This document shows, piece after piece, positions 27,831-35,445 of a stretch of DNA of 64,000 nucleotides. Origin of the DNA: Halomonas sp. (GTDB taxonomy: Bacteria > Pseudomonadota > Gammaproteobacteria > Pseudomonadales > Halomonadaceae); the NCBI RefSeq assembly GCF_029263665.1, contig NZ_JAJUFQ010000006.1, positions 1-64,000 on the forward strand. Reading direction: 5' to 3'. The notes under the pieces were generated by a model. It was given only the letters and a program-made list of their open reading frames with translations, did no database searches and was not told the origin of the DNA. The stretch's first letter is position 1, and each line of letters starts with the position of its first letter. The translations under genes and the position numbers were made by a program.

Positions 27831-28307
27831 TCAGGGCAGGTAGACACGGAATACCAGGGTGAACAGGGCATAGATTGCCCCGATCGCCAAGGCGGTGATG
27901 ATCAATGAACTGATGATCTTGCCCCGGCGCAGGAAGATGAACATGGCGGCCAGAAAGACAGCCGTACTGAGGTAGAAGCTGAACCAGACGATAGCGGCCA
28001 GATAGAGGATGGCGGCAACGCTGAATACCACGATATAAGGCTTGAAGTGGTCGCGAATGAAGGCCTGGAATTCTTCAGCAGCATGATGTAGATGTTCCGC
28101 GCGCCGCTTGTAGCGGTGGCTGAACAGGATGGCGAGGGAAGAGGCCAGCATCACCAGGCCCAGCCCAACCGGAAAGGACCCGGCGGAATTGAGCTTGAGT
28201 CCGCCATCGATGCGGAAGGCCTCGAACAGAATGCCGATGCTCAGTAGCAACAGCAGCCAGTCGAATATCTTTTCACCGGGCTGGACACGCTCGATGTGCT
28301 TGCTCAT
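27831..28307 (-). CDS. Tripartite tricarboxylate transporter small permease, TctB family
   Basis: This is the small membrane subunit of the TTT transporter, with 158 residues and four hydrophobic segments (about 17-35, 40-60, 92-125 and 130-155). TctB proteins are weakly conserved, and the call rests on size, topology and position between tctC and tctA. A strong hairpin in the gap before it probably lowers its expression relative to the binding protein. Confidence 0.85.
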   Translation of the reverse strand: MSKHIERVQPGEKIFDWLLLLLSIGILFEAFRIDGGLKLNSAGSFPVGLGLVMLASSLAILFSHRYKRRAEHLHHAAEEFQAFIRDHFKPYIVVFSVAAILYLAAIVWFSFYLSTAVFLAAMFIFLRRGKIISSLIITALAIGAIYALFTLVFRVYLP

Positions 28308-28321
28308 CTAATAGGCTCCCA

Positions 28322-28342
28322 GGGGAGGCGTGGTGCCTCCCC
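28322..28342 (-). other. Hairpin between tctC and tctB
   Basis: GGGGAGGC and GCCTCCCC form an 8-bp GC stem with a 5-nt loop 15 bp upstream of tctB. There is no T tract, so it is better read as an RNA-stabilising or partial attenuation element. Confidence 0.6.
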
Positions 28343-28357
28343 CGTGGTGATCATGAG

Positions 28358-28402
28358 ATATCGTTGAGAAACGTCGTCGTGAAATGGCGTTATGAAAACG
28401 CT
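28358..28402. repeat. 3 x 15-bp degenerate tandem repeat after tctC
   Basis: Three loosely matching 15-bp units end at the tctC stop codon, with a shared core like cgttRtgaaaac. This is the weakest of the listed repeats. Confidence 0.45.
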
Positions 28403-29469
28403 TATTCCGCAGCAGCCTCGGATTCGGCTTCGTCCTCCGCTGCCGCCTTGGTCTTGGCAGCGGCCGGGCGCGGAATCTCCAGTGCTTCAGGCGTTGCCTT
28501 GAGGCTATCTGGATCAGCGTCGTACATGGACCAGGCAGTGACGGACTGCCAGTTATCCAGGTATTGCTGGGCTTCCTCTCCGTTCAGGTTGAGCGGCTCG
28601 GCGCCATAGTCACGCAGGAAGCGGGTGAACTCATCGCTGGCCACGGCCTGCTGGTAGGCGTCCTGCAGCACACCGACGACGTCTTCCGGGGTTTCCTTGC
28701 GCACGAAAACGCCCCAGAACGGACCCCATGGCAGGAAGTCTGCGATATTCGGCAGCGCTTCGGTGATCGGCGGCACGCCCGGAAGGGCATCGATCTCTTC
28801 CTTGGTCAGCACGGCGAGGCCTTTCATCTTGCCACCGCGAATCTGCTCACCGGCAGCGGCCAGGCTCAAGGGCATGAAGTCGATGTGATCGCCCATCATG
28901 GCGGTGATGCCGGGGCCATCGCCACCGAAGGTCACTGTGCGTACATCGAGTTCATCCACGGCGTTGATCATGGCGTGGACAGTGCTCGGCAAGCCGCCGG
29001 CACCGGTACCGCCCATGCGCAGTTCGCCGGGATGCTCGTGGGCATAATCGAGCAGGTCGGAAAGGTTGTTGAACGGGCTGTCCGCCGGAGCGGCAATCAC
29101 CACCAGGCCTTGGGCGATGATGCTGATCGGCTGCATGTCATCGTAGGTGAAGTCAGCCAGTCCCATCAGTTGGTAAAGTTCAGGGTTTTCCGCGCCGAAC
29201 AGCAGGTTGTAGCCATCGGGGCGCTGGCGCATGACATGGTTCATGCCGATCACGCCGGTGCCGCCCGGGCGATTGGTCAGTACGATGGTGGTGCCCAGGA
29301 TGTCTTCTACATAGGGGGTCAGGCTGCGCACGACGTTGTCGGTTGCACCGCCGGCCCCCCATTGGATGGTGCCTTGGATGTTGCGATCCGGGTATTCGGC
29401 AAGGGCAATGCCGGAAAAAGCCAGAGCGCCGGCGGCGATGGCAATGGAGGTGACGAGAGGCTTGAACAT
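28402..29469 (-). CDS. Tripartite tricarboxylate transporter substrate-binding protein, TctC family
   Basis: This is the periplasmic receptor of the TTT transporter. From the ATG at 29469, which has a GGAGG site 8 bp upstream, the product has 355 residues with a signal peptide cleaved after ALA near residue 24. The family pattern YPDRNIQGTIQWGAGGATDNVVR and NRPGGTGVIGMNHVM is clear. The last 25 residues are unusual, a run of alanine, glutamate and lysine (KTKAAAEDEAESEAAAE) that TctC proteins normally lack. It is the first gene of the operon, under the three-box operator at 29545-29596, and divergent from quiC. Confidence 0.92.
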   Translation of the reverse strand: MFKPLVTSIAIAAGALAFSGIALAEYPDRNIQGTIQWGAGGATDNVVRSLTPYVEDILGTTIVLTNRPGGTGVIGMNHVMRQRPDGYNLLFGAENPELYQLMGLADFTYDDMQPISIIAQGLVVIAAPADSPFNNLSDLLDYAHEHPGELRMGGTGAGGLPSTVHAMINAVDELDVRTVTFGGDGPGITAMMGDHIDFMPLSLAAAGEQIRGGKMKGLAVLTKEEIDALPGVPPITEALPNIADFLPWGPFWGVFVRKETPEDVVGVLQDAYQQAVASDEFTRFLRDYGAEPLNLNGEEAQQYLDNWQSVTAWSMYDADPDSLKATPEALEIPRPAAAKTKAAAEDEAESEAAAE

Positions 29470-29544
29470 GAAGTGTCCTCCGGGAGTTGTTGTTCTGGCG
29501 TGGCCAAGAAGGAAAAGGGTGTGCAGCAAGGGTGATTAGATTGT

Positions 29545-29579
29545 GTTCGCTGTTCGAACGACATGTTCTTATAGCGAAC
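29545..29579. promoter_or_regulatory. Paired GTTCG-N5-CGAAC operators before tctC
   Basis: Box 1 (29545-29559) is a perfect GTTCG-N5-CGAAC, and box 2 (29565-29579, GTTCT-N5-CGAAC) lies exactly 20 bp on. The same pair with the same spacing stands before quiC and pcaI. Confidence 0.65.
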
Positions 29580-29581
29580 AC

Positions 29582-29596
29582 TAGAATCTGGTTCCA
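29582..29596. promoter_or_regulatory. TGGAAC-N3-GTTCCA-type operator before tctC
   Basis: TAGAAT-ctg-GTTCCA begins 17 bp after the start of the second GTTCG box. It resembles IclR-type operators and matches sites before quiC, the flavoprotein gene and the iclR gene at 38.3 kb. Confidence 0.55.
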
Positions 29597-29863
29597 AAAG
29601 TGTCAACGATGCGGCCGATATCTTATACCAATGTTTAATCCGCGATTGCTGTGGGAAATGCGGAGGAAGTGCCGAATAAATGCCTTCCTCGCGATCCACC
29701 CACCTTCCAGTGGTGTCCTTCCCATGAAGGCATTGCCGGTATGGCTGCGATGATCTGACGAGCAAGCTTATCTGACAGATAAGGTGCTCCGACAGATAAA
29801 GAGTAGCTGGCGCACCGCGCCTTCCCCCAGGCTGGCCTTACTTTCCTGCTATTTATCTTCAAG

Positions 29864-29981
29864 CCTCTACATTCACACCTCTACACTCAGATCGCTACAT
29901 TCTTTCTTCTTGTGCGCTGGTTCCTGCGTGCTGGTTCCTACGTACCGGCTTCTGAGTGCAGGCCTTTGTGTGCAGGACTGG
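29864..29981. repeat. Composite 14-bp tandem repeat array between tctC and quiC
   Basis: Three units of the cctctacaYtcaNa type (29864-29905) and, after 6 bp, five units of the gtgcgctggttcct type (29912-29981), all with a 14-bp period. The rest of 29597-30037 shows no gene. A plus-strand frame across the array is only the repeat translated. Confidence 0.8.
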
Positions 29982-30037
29982 CATATCCACTGAGCATGTT
30001 GGCTTGCCATCAACCAACGGCACATGCCTTCTACTTT

Positions 30038-30072
30038 GTTCGTATTGCGTTCTGGTGGGTCGCAATGCGAAC
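30038..30072. promoter_or_regulatory. Paired GTTCG-N5-CGAAC-like operators before quiC
   Basis: Box 1 (30038-30052) has a perfect left half, GTTCG, and a poor right half. Box 2 (30058-30072) is GGTCG-N5-CGAAC. They are 20 bp apart, as before tctC and pcaI. Confidence 0.6.
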
Positions 30073-30074
30073 AT

Positions 30075-30089
30075 TGGAACCATGTTCTA
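30075..30089. promoter_or_regulatory. TGGAAC-N3-GTTCTA operator before quiC
   Basis: TGGAAC-cat-GTTCTA lies 17 bp after the start of the second box, the same offset as before tctC. It is nearly identical to the site before the flavoprotein gene (37247-37261, read on the minus strand). Confidence 0.6.
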
Positions 30090-30143
30090 GAATTAGGCAG
30101 TGCTTGATGAAGCGTTCGGGACCATATTTTCTACTCTGTAGGG

Positions 30144-30188
30144 TCCGATACAGCACTGTTCGACACCGTACTGTTCGACACAGCATGA
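30144..30188. repeat. 3 x 15-bp tandem repeat in the quiC leader
   Basis: Three units of 15 bp (starts 30144, 30159, 30174) of the form tYcgacacNgNactg lie between the operators and the quiC ribosome site. Each contains a tYcga half-site-like core. Confidence 0.75.
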
Positions 30189-30214
30189 TGGGCTAGGGAG
30201 CCTGGAGGATGACA

Positions 30215-32068
30215 ATGCGTGCCATTGCCACGGTATGCCTGAGCGGCGACCTGCGAACCAAGCTGGAAGCCATCGCCCGTGCAGGCTTCGAAGGGGTGGA
30301 AATCTTCGAGAACGATCTGCTGTCCTTCGATGGATCGCCTGAGGAAGTCCGTCAATTGTGTGAGCGACTGGGGCTGGCAATTGTCGCCTTTCAGCCATTT
30401 CGCGATTTCGAAGGCATGCCGGAGCCCGGTCGCAGTCGTAACCTGCAGCGGGCCGAGCGCAAGTTCGATGTGATGGAACAGCTGGGAACTGACTTCCTGC
30501 TGGTCTGCAGCAATGTCTCTCCCCAGGCCAGCGACGACATGGACCAGGTCGTGGCCGATCTGCGCGAGTTGGCCGAACGAGCAGCCACGCGCAACATTCG
30601 CATTGGCTTCGAGGCATTGGCCTGGGGGCGTCACATCGCTGATTACCGTGATGCCTGGGAAGTGGTGCGGCGTGTCGACCATCCCCATCTGGGGCTGGTG
30701 CTCGACAGCTTTCATATCCTGTCACGCCATAGCGACCTGTCGGCTATTGGCCGAATTCCCAAGGACAAGATCTTCTTTGTCCAACTGGCCGATGCCCCGC
30801 TGCTGGACATGGATGTCCTGCAGTGGAGCCGTCATTTCCGCTGTTTCCCCGGCCAGGGGCGATTGCCGCTCAAGGCGTTCATGACCGAGCTGGCCAAGAC
30901 CGGCTATGACGGTCCGTTGTCGCTGGAGATCTTCAGTGATGCCTTCCGCGCGGCACCGACCGAGATCACGGCGCTGGATGGATTACGTTCCCTGATCCTG
31001 CTGGAGAGCCTGGTGGAAGATGCGCCCTGGTCGCAGGCATTGCCTGCTGTACCCAACTACCGTGGCGTGCATTTCATTGAGTTCACGCTCGATGAAGACA
31101 GCGCTGCGCCCTTGGGAGAGTTCATCGATGCCCTGGGCTTTCGCCATGTCGGTCGCCATCGCTCCAAGAATGTCGAACTGTGGAAGCAGGGTGATATTCA
31201 CCTGGTGCTCAACTTCGAGACCGACAGCTTCGCCCACACCTTCCGGCTACTGCACGGTACTTCCGTGTGTGCGGTAGGGTTTCGGGTCGATGATGTGGCC
31301 CAGGCTCTGGAGCGGGCTCGTGCCTTCAAGGCTCCTCAGTTCCGCGGCCATGTTGGCGAAGGCGAGATGGAGATTCCTGCCTTGCGAGGCATAGAAGGCA
31401 GTCTGGTCTATCTGGTGGACGATAATGCCGCCTCCGACCTGCAATGGCGCACTGACTTTGAGCTGTTCGATCAGGAAAGTCGTGATGAGGCCGGTCTGGT
31501 GTGTATCGATCATCTGTCCTATGTGCTGCCAGCGACTCAACTGCTGAGCTGGAAACTGTTCCACCATACGGTGTTCGGTTTTGGCGCGGCGAGTGAGCAT
31601 GAAATGGTCGATCCACACGGCATGATGGTCAGCCAGGCGGTGATCAGCCCGGATCGCAGCATCCGTCTGCCGCTTACCGTGTCCCAGGTGCAGGAAACCC
31701 AGCCCGGACGTTTCCTCAGTGAGTTTCGCGGAGGCGTGCAGCAGATCGCCTTTGCCAGTCGTGACATCTTTGCCAGCGTGGATGAATTTCAGGCCCGTGG
31801 GCTGCCGCTGCTGAAGATTCCGCAGAACTACTACGACGACCTGGAAGCTCGCTTCGATCTCGATGCTGAGCTGTTGGAGGCGATGCGCACGCGCAACATT
31901 CTTTTCGACCGCAATGACGAGGGTGATTTTTTCCACGCCTATACCGAGACCTTCCTCGGGCGCTTCTTCTTCGAGATCGTCGAGCGCCGCGGCCATTATC
32001 AGCAGTTCGGCGAGGCCAATGCCGGTATTCGGCTGGCGGCCCAGGCAGCCAGGCGCGAGGCTTCGTGA
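30215..32068 (+). CDS. quiC: 3-dehydroshikimate dehydratase, fused to a VOC/HPPD-like domain
   Basis: QuiC dehydrates 3-dehydroshikimate to protocatechuate and so joins hydroaromatic catabolism to the pca genes. The 617-residue product has two parts: an N-terminal TIM barrel of the AP-endonuclease-2 type (residues ~1-280, with GVEIFENDLLSFDGS and LVLDSFHILSR) and a C-terminal vicinal-oxygen-chelate region like 4-hydroxyphenylpyruvate dioxygenase (~285-610, with VCIDHLSYVLP and FLSEFRGGVQQIAFAS). The fused form is known from Pseudomonas QuiC1. GGAGG at 30204-30208 lies 6 bp before this ATG and touches the alternative ATG at 30209, so I prefer 30215. Confidence 0.92.
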   Translation: MRAIATVCLSGDLRTKLEAIARAGFEGVEIFENDLLSFDGSPEEVRQLCERLGLAIVAFQPFRDFEGMPEPGRSRNLQRAERKFDVMEQLGTDFLLVCSNVSPQASDDMDQVVADLRELAERAATRNIRIGFEALAWGRHIADYRDAWEVVRRVDHPHLGLVLDSFHILSRHSDLSAIGRIPKDKIFFVQLADAPLLDMDVLQWSRHFRCFPGQGRLPLKAFMTELAKTGYDGPLSLEIFSDAFRAAPTEITALDGLRSLILLESLVEDAPWSQALPAVPNYRGVHFIEFTLDEDSAAPLGEFIDALGFRHVGRHRSKNVELWKQGDIHLVLNFETDSFAHTFRLLHGTSVCAVGFRVDDVAQALERARAFKAPQFRGHVGEGEMEIPALRGIEGSLVYLVDDNAASDLQWRTDFELFDQESRDEAGLVCIDHLSYVLPATQLLSWKLFHHTVFGFGAASEHEMVDPHGMMVSQAVISPDRSIRLPLTVSQVQETQPGRFLSEFRGGVQQIAFASRDIFASVDEFQARGLPLLKIPQNYYDDLEARFDLDAELLEAMRTRNILFDRNDEGDFFHAYTETFLGRFFFEIVERRGHYQQFGEANAGIRLAAQAARREAS

Positions 32069-32085
32069 AGTGATGGTTGGTATTG

Positions 32086-32145
32086 CAGCGAATAGAAAAG
32101 CGGTGAATAGAAAAACGACGCTCAAAAAAACGACGAACAGCAGGA
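32086..32145. repeat. 4 x 15-bp tandem repeat before the shikimate dehydrogenase gene
   Basis: Four units start at 32086, 32101, 32116 and 32131. The first two read cRgYgaatagaaaaR, and the last carries the ribosome-binding AGGA of the next gene. Confidence 0.7.
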
Positions 32146-32152
32146 GATCAGG

Positions 32153-33019
32153 ATGAAGCTTGGTTTGATCGGCAAGGCCATCATGAATTCCAGTTCGCCG
32201 GACCTGCATGTCAGGCTTGGCCAACTGACCGGCATTCCTGCCACCTATGATCTTTTCGATGCCAACGAGCAGCCCATCGAATCGCTGGAAAGCCAGGTGC
32301 GCAAGGTCATCGCGGAGGGCTATCGCGGGGTCAATGTCACCTTTCCTTGGAAGGAAGACGCGGTAACGCTGGCGACCCGCCCCTCCCAAGGAGCCAGCAT
32401 GGTCGGCTCCGCCAACACCCTGGTGTTCGAGCAAGGCGAGATCATTGCCGAAAATACCGACTTCACCGGCTTCATGAGCGGCTTTCGTGCGACCCTGGGT
32501 GAGCGTCGACCGGGTCGAGTGCTGCAACTGGGCACCGGCGGCGTGGGCAAGGCCGTGGCCTTTGGCCTGGCCAGCCTTGGGGCAACGGAAATCGTCCTGA
32601 TGGATCTCGATGACAGCAAGTCGCAGCGGCTGGCCGATGAGCTCGGCACCCATGGTTTCAAGGCATCAATCATTCGTGCAGAGCAGGTCGCCGAGGTGGT
32701 GCCCGAGTGCGATGGATTGGTCAACTGCACTCCCGTCGGTCATGAAAAGAGCCCAGGCTGCCCGCTGCCCAGGGAACTGGTCACTGCGAAGCATTGGATA
32801 TTCGATGCGGTCTATGTGCCGGCCGTCACCGAATTCGTTGCTGCCGCCCAGGTTGTCGGTGCTGCCATCATGAGCGGTGTCAGCCTGTTCGTGTTCCAGG
32901 GCGTCGATGCCTTCAAGCTGTTCTGTGAAGATCAGGACAAGCGCTCCGCTGCCGACGCTCAGGCTGCTACTCTGTTCGCTCACTATCGTCGTGAACTGCT
33001 GAAGGAGAAAGACGCATGA
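32153..33019 (+). CDS. Shikimate (quinate/shikimate) dehydrogenase
   Basis: This AroE/YdiB-family enzyme interconverts 3-dehydroshikimate and shikimate, and possibly dehydroquinate and quinate. It has 288 residues. The substrate site motifs are NVTFPWKED near residue 62 and ENTDFTGF near 101, followed by the nucleotide loop [10 protein letters not shown] near 125. Its place between quiC and aroQ points to a catabolic role, with a separate biosynthetic aroE expected elsewhere. An AGGAG site lies 6 bp before the ATG. The end overlaps aroQ by 4 bp. Quinate specificity cannot be read from the sequence. Confidence 0.88.
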   Translation: MKLGLIGKAIMNSSSPDLHVRLGQLTGIPATYDLFDANEQPIESLESQVRKVIAEGYRGVNVTFPWKEDAVTLATRPSQGASMVGSANTLVFEQGEIIAENTDFTGFMSGFRATLGERRPGRVLQLGTGGVGKAVAFGLASLGATEIVLMDLDDSKSQRLADELGTHGFKASIIRAEQVAEVVPECDGLVNCTPVGHEKSPGCPLPRELVTAKHWIFDAVYVPAVTEFVAAAQVVGAAIMSGVSLFVFQGVDAFKLFCEDQDKRSAADAQAATLFAHYRRELLKEKDA

Positions 33020-33471
33020 GTCAGGGCAAGGTGCTGGTACTGCATGGACCCAACCTCAACCTGCTGGGTACCCGCCAGCCGGAAATCTATGGCTACGAGA
33101 CCCTGGATGACGTCAACAACGCGCTGCGTGAGAAGGCGGTACTGGCGGACTGGGACATCGATTGTCTGCAGAGCAACCATGAAGGCGTGCTGATCGATGC
33201 CATTCAGGCGGCACGTCTGGATGGCACCGATGCCATCATCATCAATCCTGCCGCCTATACCCATACCTCGGTGGCCATTCTCGATGCGCTCAATGCCTTC
33301 GAGGGCACGGTCTACGAAGTGCATATCTCCAACGTGCACCAGCGCGAGAGCTTCCGTCACCATTCCTATGTGTCGTTGCGCGCCAATGGCGTGATTGCTG
33401 GCCTGGGAACGCAAGGGTATCAGGCGGCCCTGGATGCGTTGATCAAGGCCAAGGTAGCTTCTACCCAGTAA
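33016..33471 (+). CDS. aroQ: Type II 3-dehydroquinate dehydratase
   Basis: AroQ converts 3-dehydroquinate to 3-dehydroshikimate and forms dodecamers. The 151-residue length is standard. Visible are the N-terminal [19 protein letters not shown] with the active-site tyrosine, the NPAAYTHTS loop near residue 77, and [20 protein letters not shown] with the catalytic histidine near 102. Its ATG overlaps the preceding stop (ATGA). In this operon it serves quinate breakdown together with shikimate dehydrogenase and QuiC, so a quiB name would also fit. Confidence 0.93.
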   Translation: MSQGKVLVLHGPNLNLLGTRQPEIYGYETLDDVNNALREKAVLADWDIDCLQSNHEGVLIDAIQAARLDGTDAIIINPAAYTHTSVAILDALNAFEGTVYEVHISNVHQRESFRHHSYVSLRANGVIAGLGTQGYQAALDALIKAKVASTQ

Positions 33472-33486
33472 TCGTCCGGAGGCAAG

Positions 33487-33516
33487 ATGTCGGAATATTC
33501 TATGTCAGAGCATTCT
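33487..33516. repeat. 2 x 15-bp tandem repeat duplicating the Gfo/Idh start codon
   Basis: Two 15-bp units each start with ATG and encode MSEYS and MSEHS. The differences are mostly silent. Only the first ATG has a good ribosome-site distance. Confidence 0.75.
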
Positions 33517-34557
33517 TCTCCATTGCGTATTGGGGTAATGGGGGCTGGTGTCATTGGTCGTGAGCATGTCGCTCTGGTCAATGCATCGCCCAACACCCGC
33601 CTGGTAGCGATTGCCGATGTCACCGAGGCTGGCAGGGAGTTTGCGCTACAGCAAAGGGTGCCGTGTCATGCCGACTACTATGAGATGCTCGATAATGGTG
33701 GGCTGGATGCCGTCATTGTGGCCTTGCCCAATGCGCTGCACCTGGAAGCCGGTCTGGCCTGCATCGACCGAGGCCTGCCGACGCTGATGGAGAAGCCGAT
33801 CGCCGATACGCTTGGCTCCGGGGTGGCGCTGGCCGAGGCCAGTGAAAGGGCCGGCGTGCCGGTGCTGGTCGGTCATCATCGTCGTCATAGCCCGGATATG
33901 GTGGAAGCTCGGCGAGCGATTCAAGCTGGAGAACTGGGCCCGCTGGTGGCGCTCAATGGCATGTGGCTGTGTCGCAAGCATGATGACTATTTCGACCAGG
34001 CCTGGCGTCGCGAGGTGGGTGGCGGGCCGATTCTGATCAACCTGATCCATGAAATCGATATCCTGCGCTATCTGTGCGGTGAGATCGAAAGTGTCCAGGC
34101 GGTCACTTCCAGCCAGGCGCGTGGCTTTGACGTGGAAGACAGCTTCGCGGTGGTCATGGCCTTCGAGAATGGCGCCATCGGCAGTTTCATCGGCAGTGAT
34201 GCAGTGCCTTCGCCCTTCATGTGGGATGTAGCCTCCGGCCAGTCACCCAACTTCCCGCATTATCCCAGTGACTGCTATGTCATCGGTGGTCAGAAGGGCA
34301 GCCTGAGCGTGCCTGGCATGTCGCTCTGGCAACACCCCGAAGGCGCGGACTGGCGCGGTGAACTGGTGCAGAAACGCATGCAGCCGCCACGCACCCGCTG
34401 CTACACCGAGCAGCTTGAGCACTTCGTGGCAGTGGCCCGCGGCGAGGCAACGCCGGTGATCGATGCTCGCGAAGGTGTCATGACCCTGGCCGCCACCCTG
34501 GCGGTGGAAAAGGCCGCCAGGGAAGGGCGCAAAGTGACCGTGAAGGAGATGTTGTAG
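33487..34557 (+). CDS. Gfo/Idh/MocA-family oxidoreductase
   Basis: This is an NAD(P)-dependent dehydrogenase with 356 residues. It has an N-terminal Rossmann fold (IGVMGAGVIGREH near residue 15), the EKPIA motif near residue 100 with its conserved lysine, and the C-terminal alpha/beta domain (GGGPILINLIHEIDILRYL near 178, with the family histidine). Members act on sugars, inositols and related polyols. Here it is the last gene of the quiC operon, so a hydroaromatic polyol or keto acid is a plausible substrate. GGAGG lies 5 bp before the ATG. The first ten residues are a tandem pair, MSEYS and MSEHS. Confidence 0.85.
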   Translation: MSEYSMSEHSSPLRIGVMGAGVIGREHVALVNASPNTRLVAIADVTEAGREFALQQRVPCHADYYEMLDNGGLDAVIVALPNALHLEAGLACIDRGLPTLMEKPIADTLGSGVALAEASERAGVPVLVGHHRRHSPDMVEARRAIQAGELGPLVALNGMWLCRKHDDYFDQAWRREVGGGPILINLIHEIDILRYLCGEIESVQAVTSSQARGFDVEDSFAVVMAFENGAIGSFIGSDAVPSPFMWDVASGQSPNFPHYPSDCYVIGGQKGSLSVPGMSLWQHPEGADWRGELVQKRMQPPRTRCYTEQLEHFVAVARGEATPVIDAREGVMTLAATLAVEKAAREGRKVTVKEML

Positions 34558-34581
34558 GGTGTAGTGTGGCTTGTCCTGGGT

Positions 34582-35445
34582 TTATGTATCCCCGGTGCGA
34601 GCCTCTACGACTCTGGCTTTTTCCAATGCTCGCTGCGCTCGCTCTAGCGCGCTGACACCTTGCTGGCGCAAGGCCTCGGTGGGAATTTCCAGGCTCAGTG
34701 GCAGGCTGCGTGGCAGGGTGTTCAGCAGACGTCTCAGGTCGATATCGCCATCTCCGGGGAAGCAGCGCTGCTGGCGGGCTTCGAACAGGATCTGCTCCAT
34801 GTTGTCGGGAATCGGGCCGATCACATCACATAGCTGCATATAGCGCAGCCATTCACCAGGTGTCTGGCGCAGGTCATCGAGCTGGCTGGCCGAACGGTTG
34901 AAGTGGAAGGCATCGACCAGCAGGCAGGCGTTGCCGTGACCAGCGTTTCGAGCGCTGGCAACGATGCGCCGAGCCTGGGCCAGGTCCTTGACTCCCGTCC
35001 AGGGCATGAACTCCAGATGCGGATGCAGCCCGAGAGGCCGGGCGATGTCACATAGCGCGGCGAAATTCTCTCCCATTCGCGCTTCATCGTCATCGTTGCC
35101 CGCCACCAGCACTTCGCTGGCGCCAAGCTCTGCTCCTGTCTCCAGAATATGCTGAAAATCCTGCTTGACCCGGGTATCGGGCTTGAGTCGCAGGATCTCG
35201 ATATCCAGCACCTTGATACCGGTTGCGCTGAGGCGCTGTCGGGTACGCCTGAGCAGTCCAGCATCACTGGCCAGAGGGAAGTGGTGCTCTTCTGCTGTGG
35301 CGGGTATCAGGCGCAGGCCGACGGCGTCATAACCCGCCTGGGCGGCCACTTCGATCATATCTGGCGGAGACAGCTCCAGCACGGTCAGAGCGGCCAGGGA
35401 AAACTGTCGTGGTGAATGGGGCGGGTTAGCGGCAGTCATGGGCAT
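34582..35445 (-). CDS. Sugar phosphate isomerase/epimerase family TIM-barrel protein
   Basis: This is a xylose-isomerase-like TIM-barrel protein of about 287 residues. Conserved-looking parts are the early AAQAGYDAVGLRLIP, VLDIEILRLKPDTRV, LGASEVLVAGNDDDEARM, LEFMPWTGVKD and NACLLVDAFHFNRS, with acids and histidines suited to bind a divalent metal. The family covers epimerases, dehydratases and 3-keto-sugar enzymes, so the reaction is open. Its start lies inside the end of the flavoprotein gene (20-bp overlap), which implies one transcript and perhaps consecutive steps. It is convergent with the Gfo/Idh gene. Confidence 0.82.
   Translation of the reverse strand: MPMTAANPPHSPRQFSLAALTVLELSPPDMIEVAAQAGYDAVGLRLIPATAEEHHFPLASDAGLLRRTRQRLSATGIKVLDIEILRLKPDTRVKQDFQHILETGAELGASEVLVAGNDDDEARMGENFAALCDIARPLGLHPHLEFMPWTGVKDLAQARRIVASARNAGHGNACLLVDAFHFNRSASQLDDLRQTPGEWLRYMQLCDVIGPIPDNMEQILFEARQQRCFPGDGDIDLRRLLNTLPRSLPLSLEIPTEALRQQGVSALERAQRALEKARVVEARTGDT

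Noticed and set aside
28564..29535. 323-codon plus-strand frame opposite tctC
   Set aside because: tctC has a signal peptide, a good ribosome site and family motifs on the other strand. The plus-strand frame is H/G/A-rich and crosses the tctC operators.
29912..30196. 94-codon plus-strand frame in the tctC-quiC gap
   Set aside because: Its first part is just the 14-bp repeat array translated, it spans the operator boxes, and it has no convincing ribosome site.
31247..32653. 468-codon minus-strand open frame opposite quiC and shikimate dehydrogenase
   Set aside because: Antisense shadow of two clear genes, and it crosses their intergenic gap without any conserved motif.
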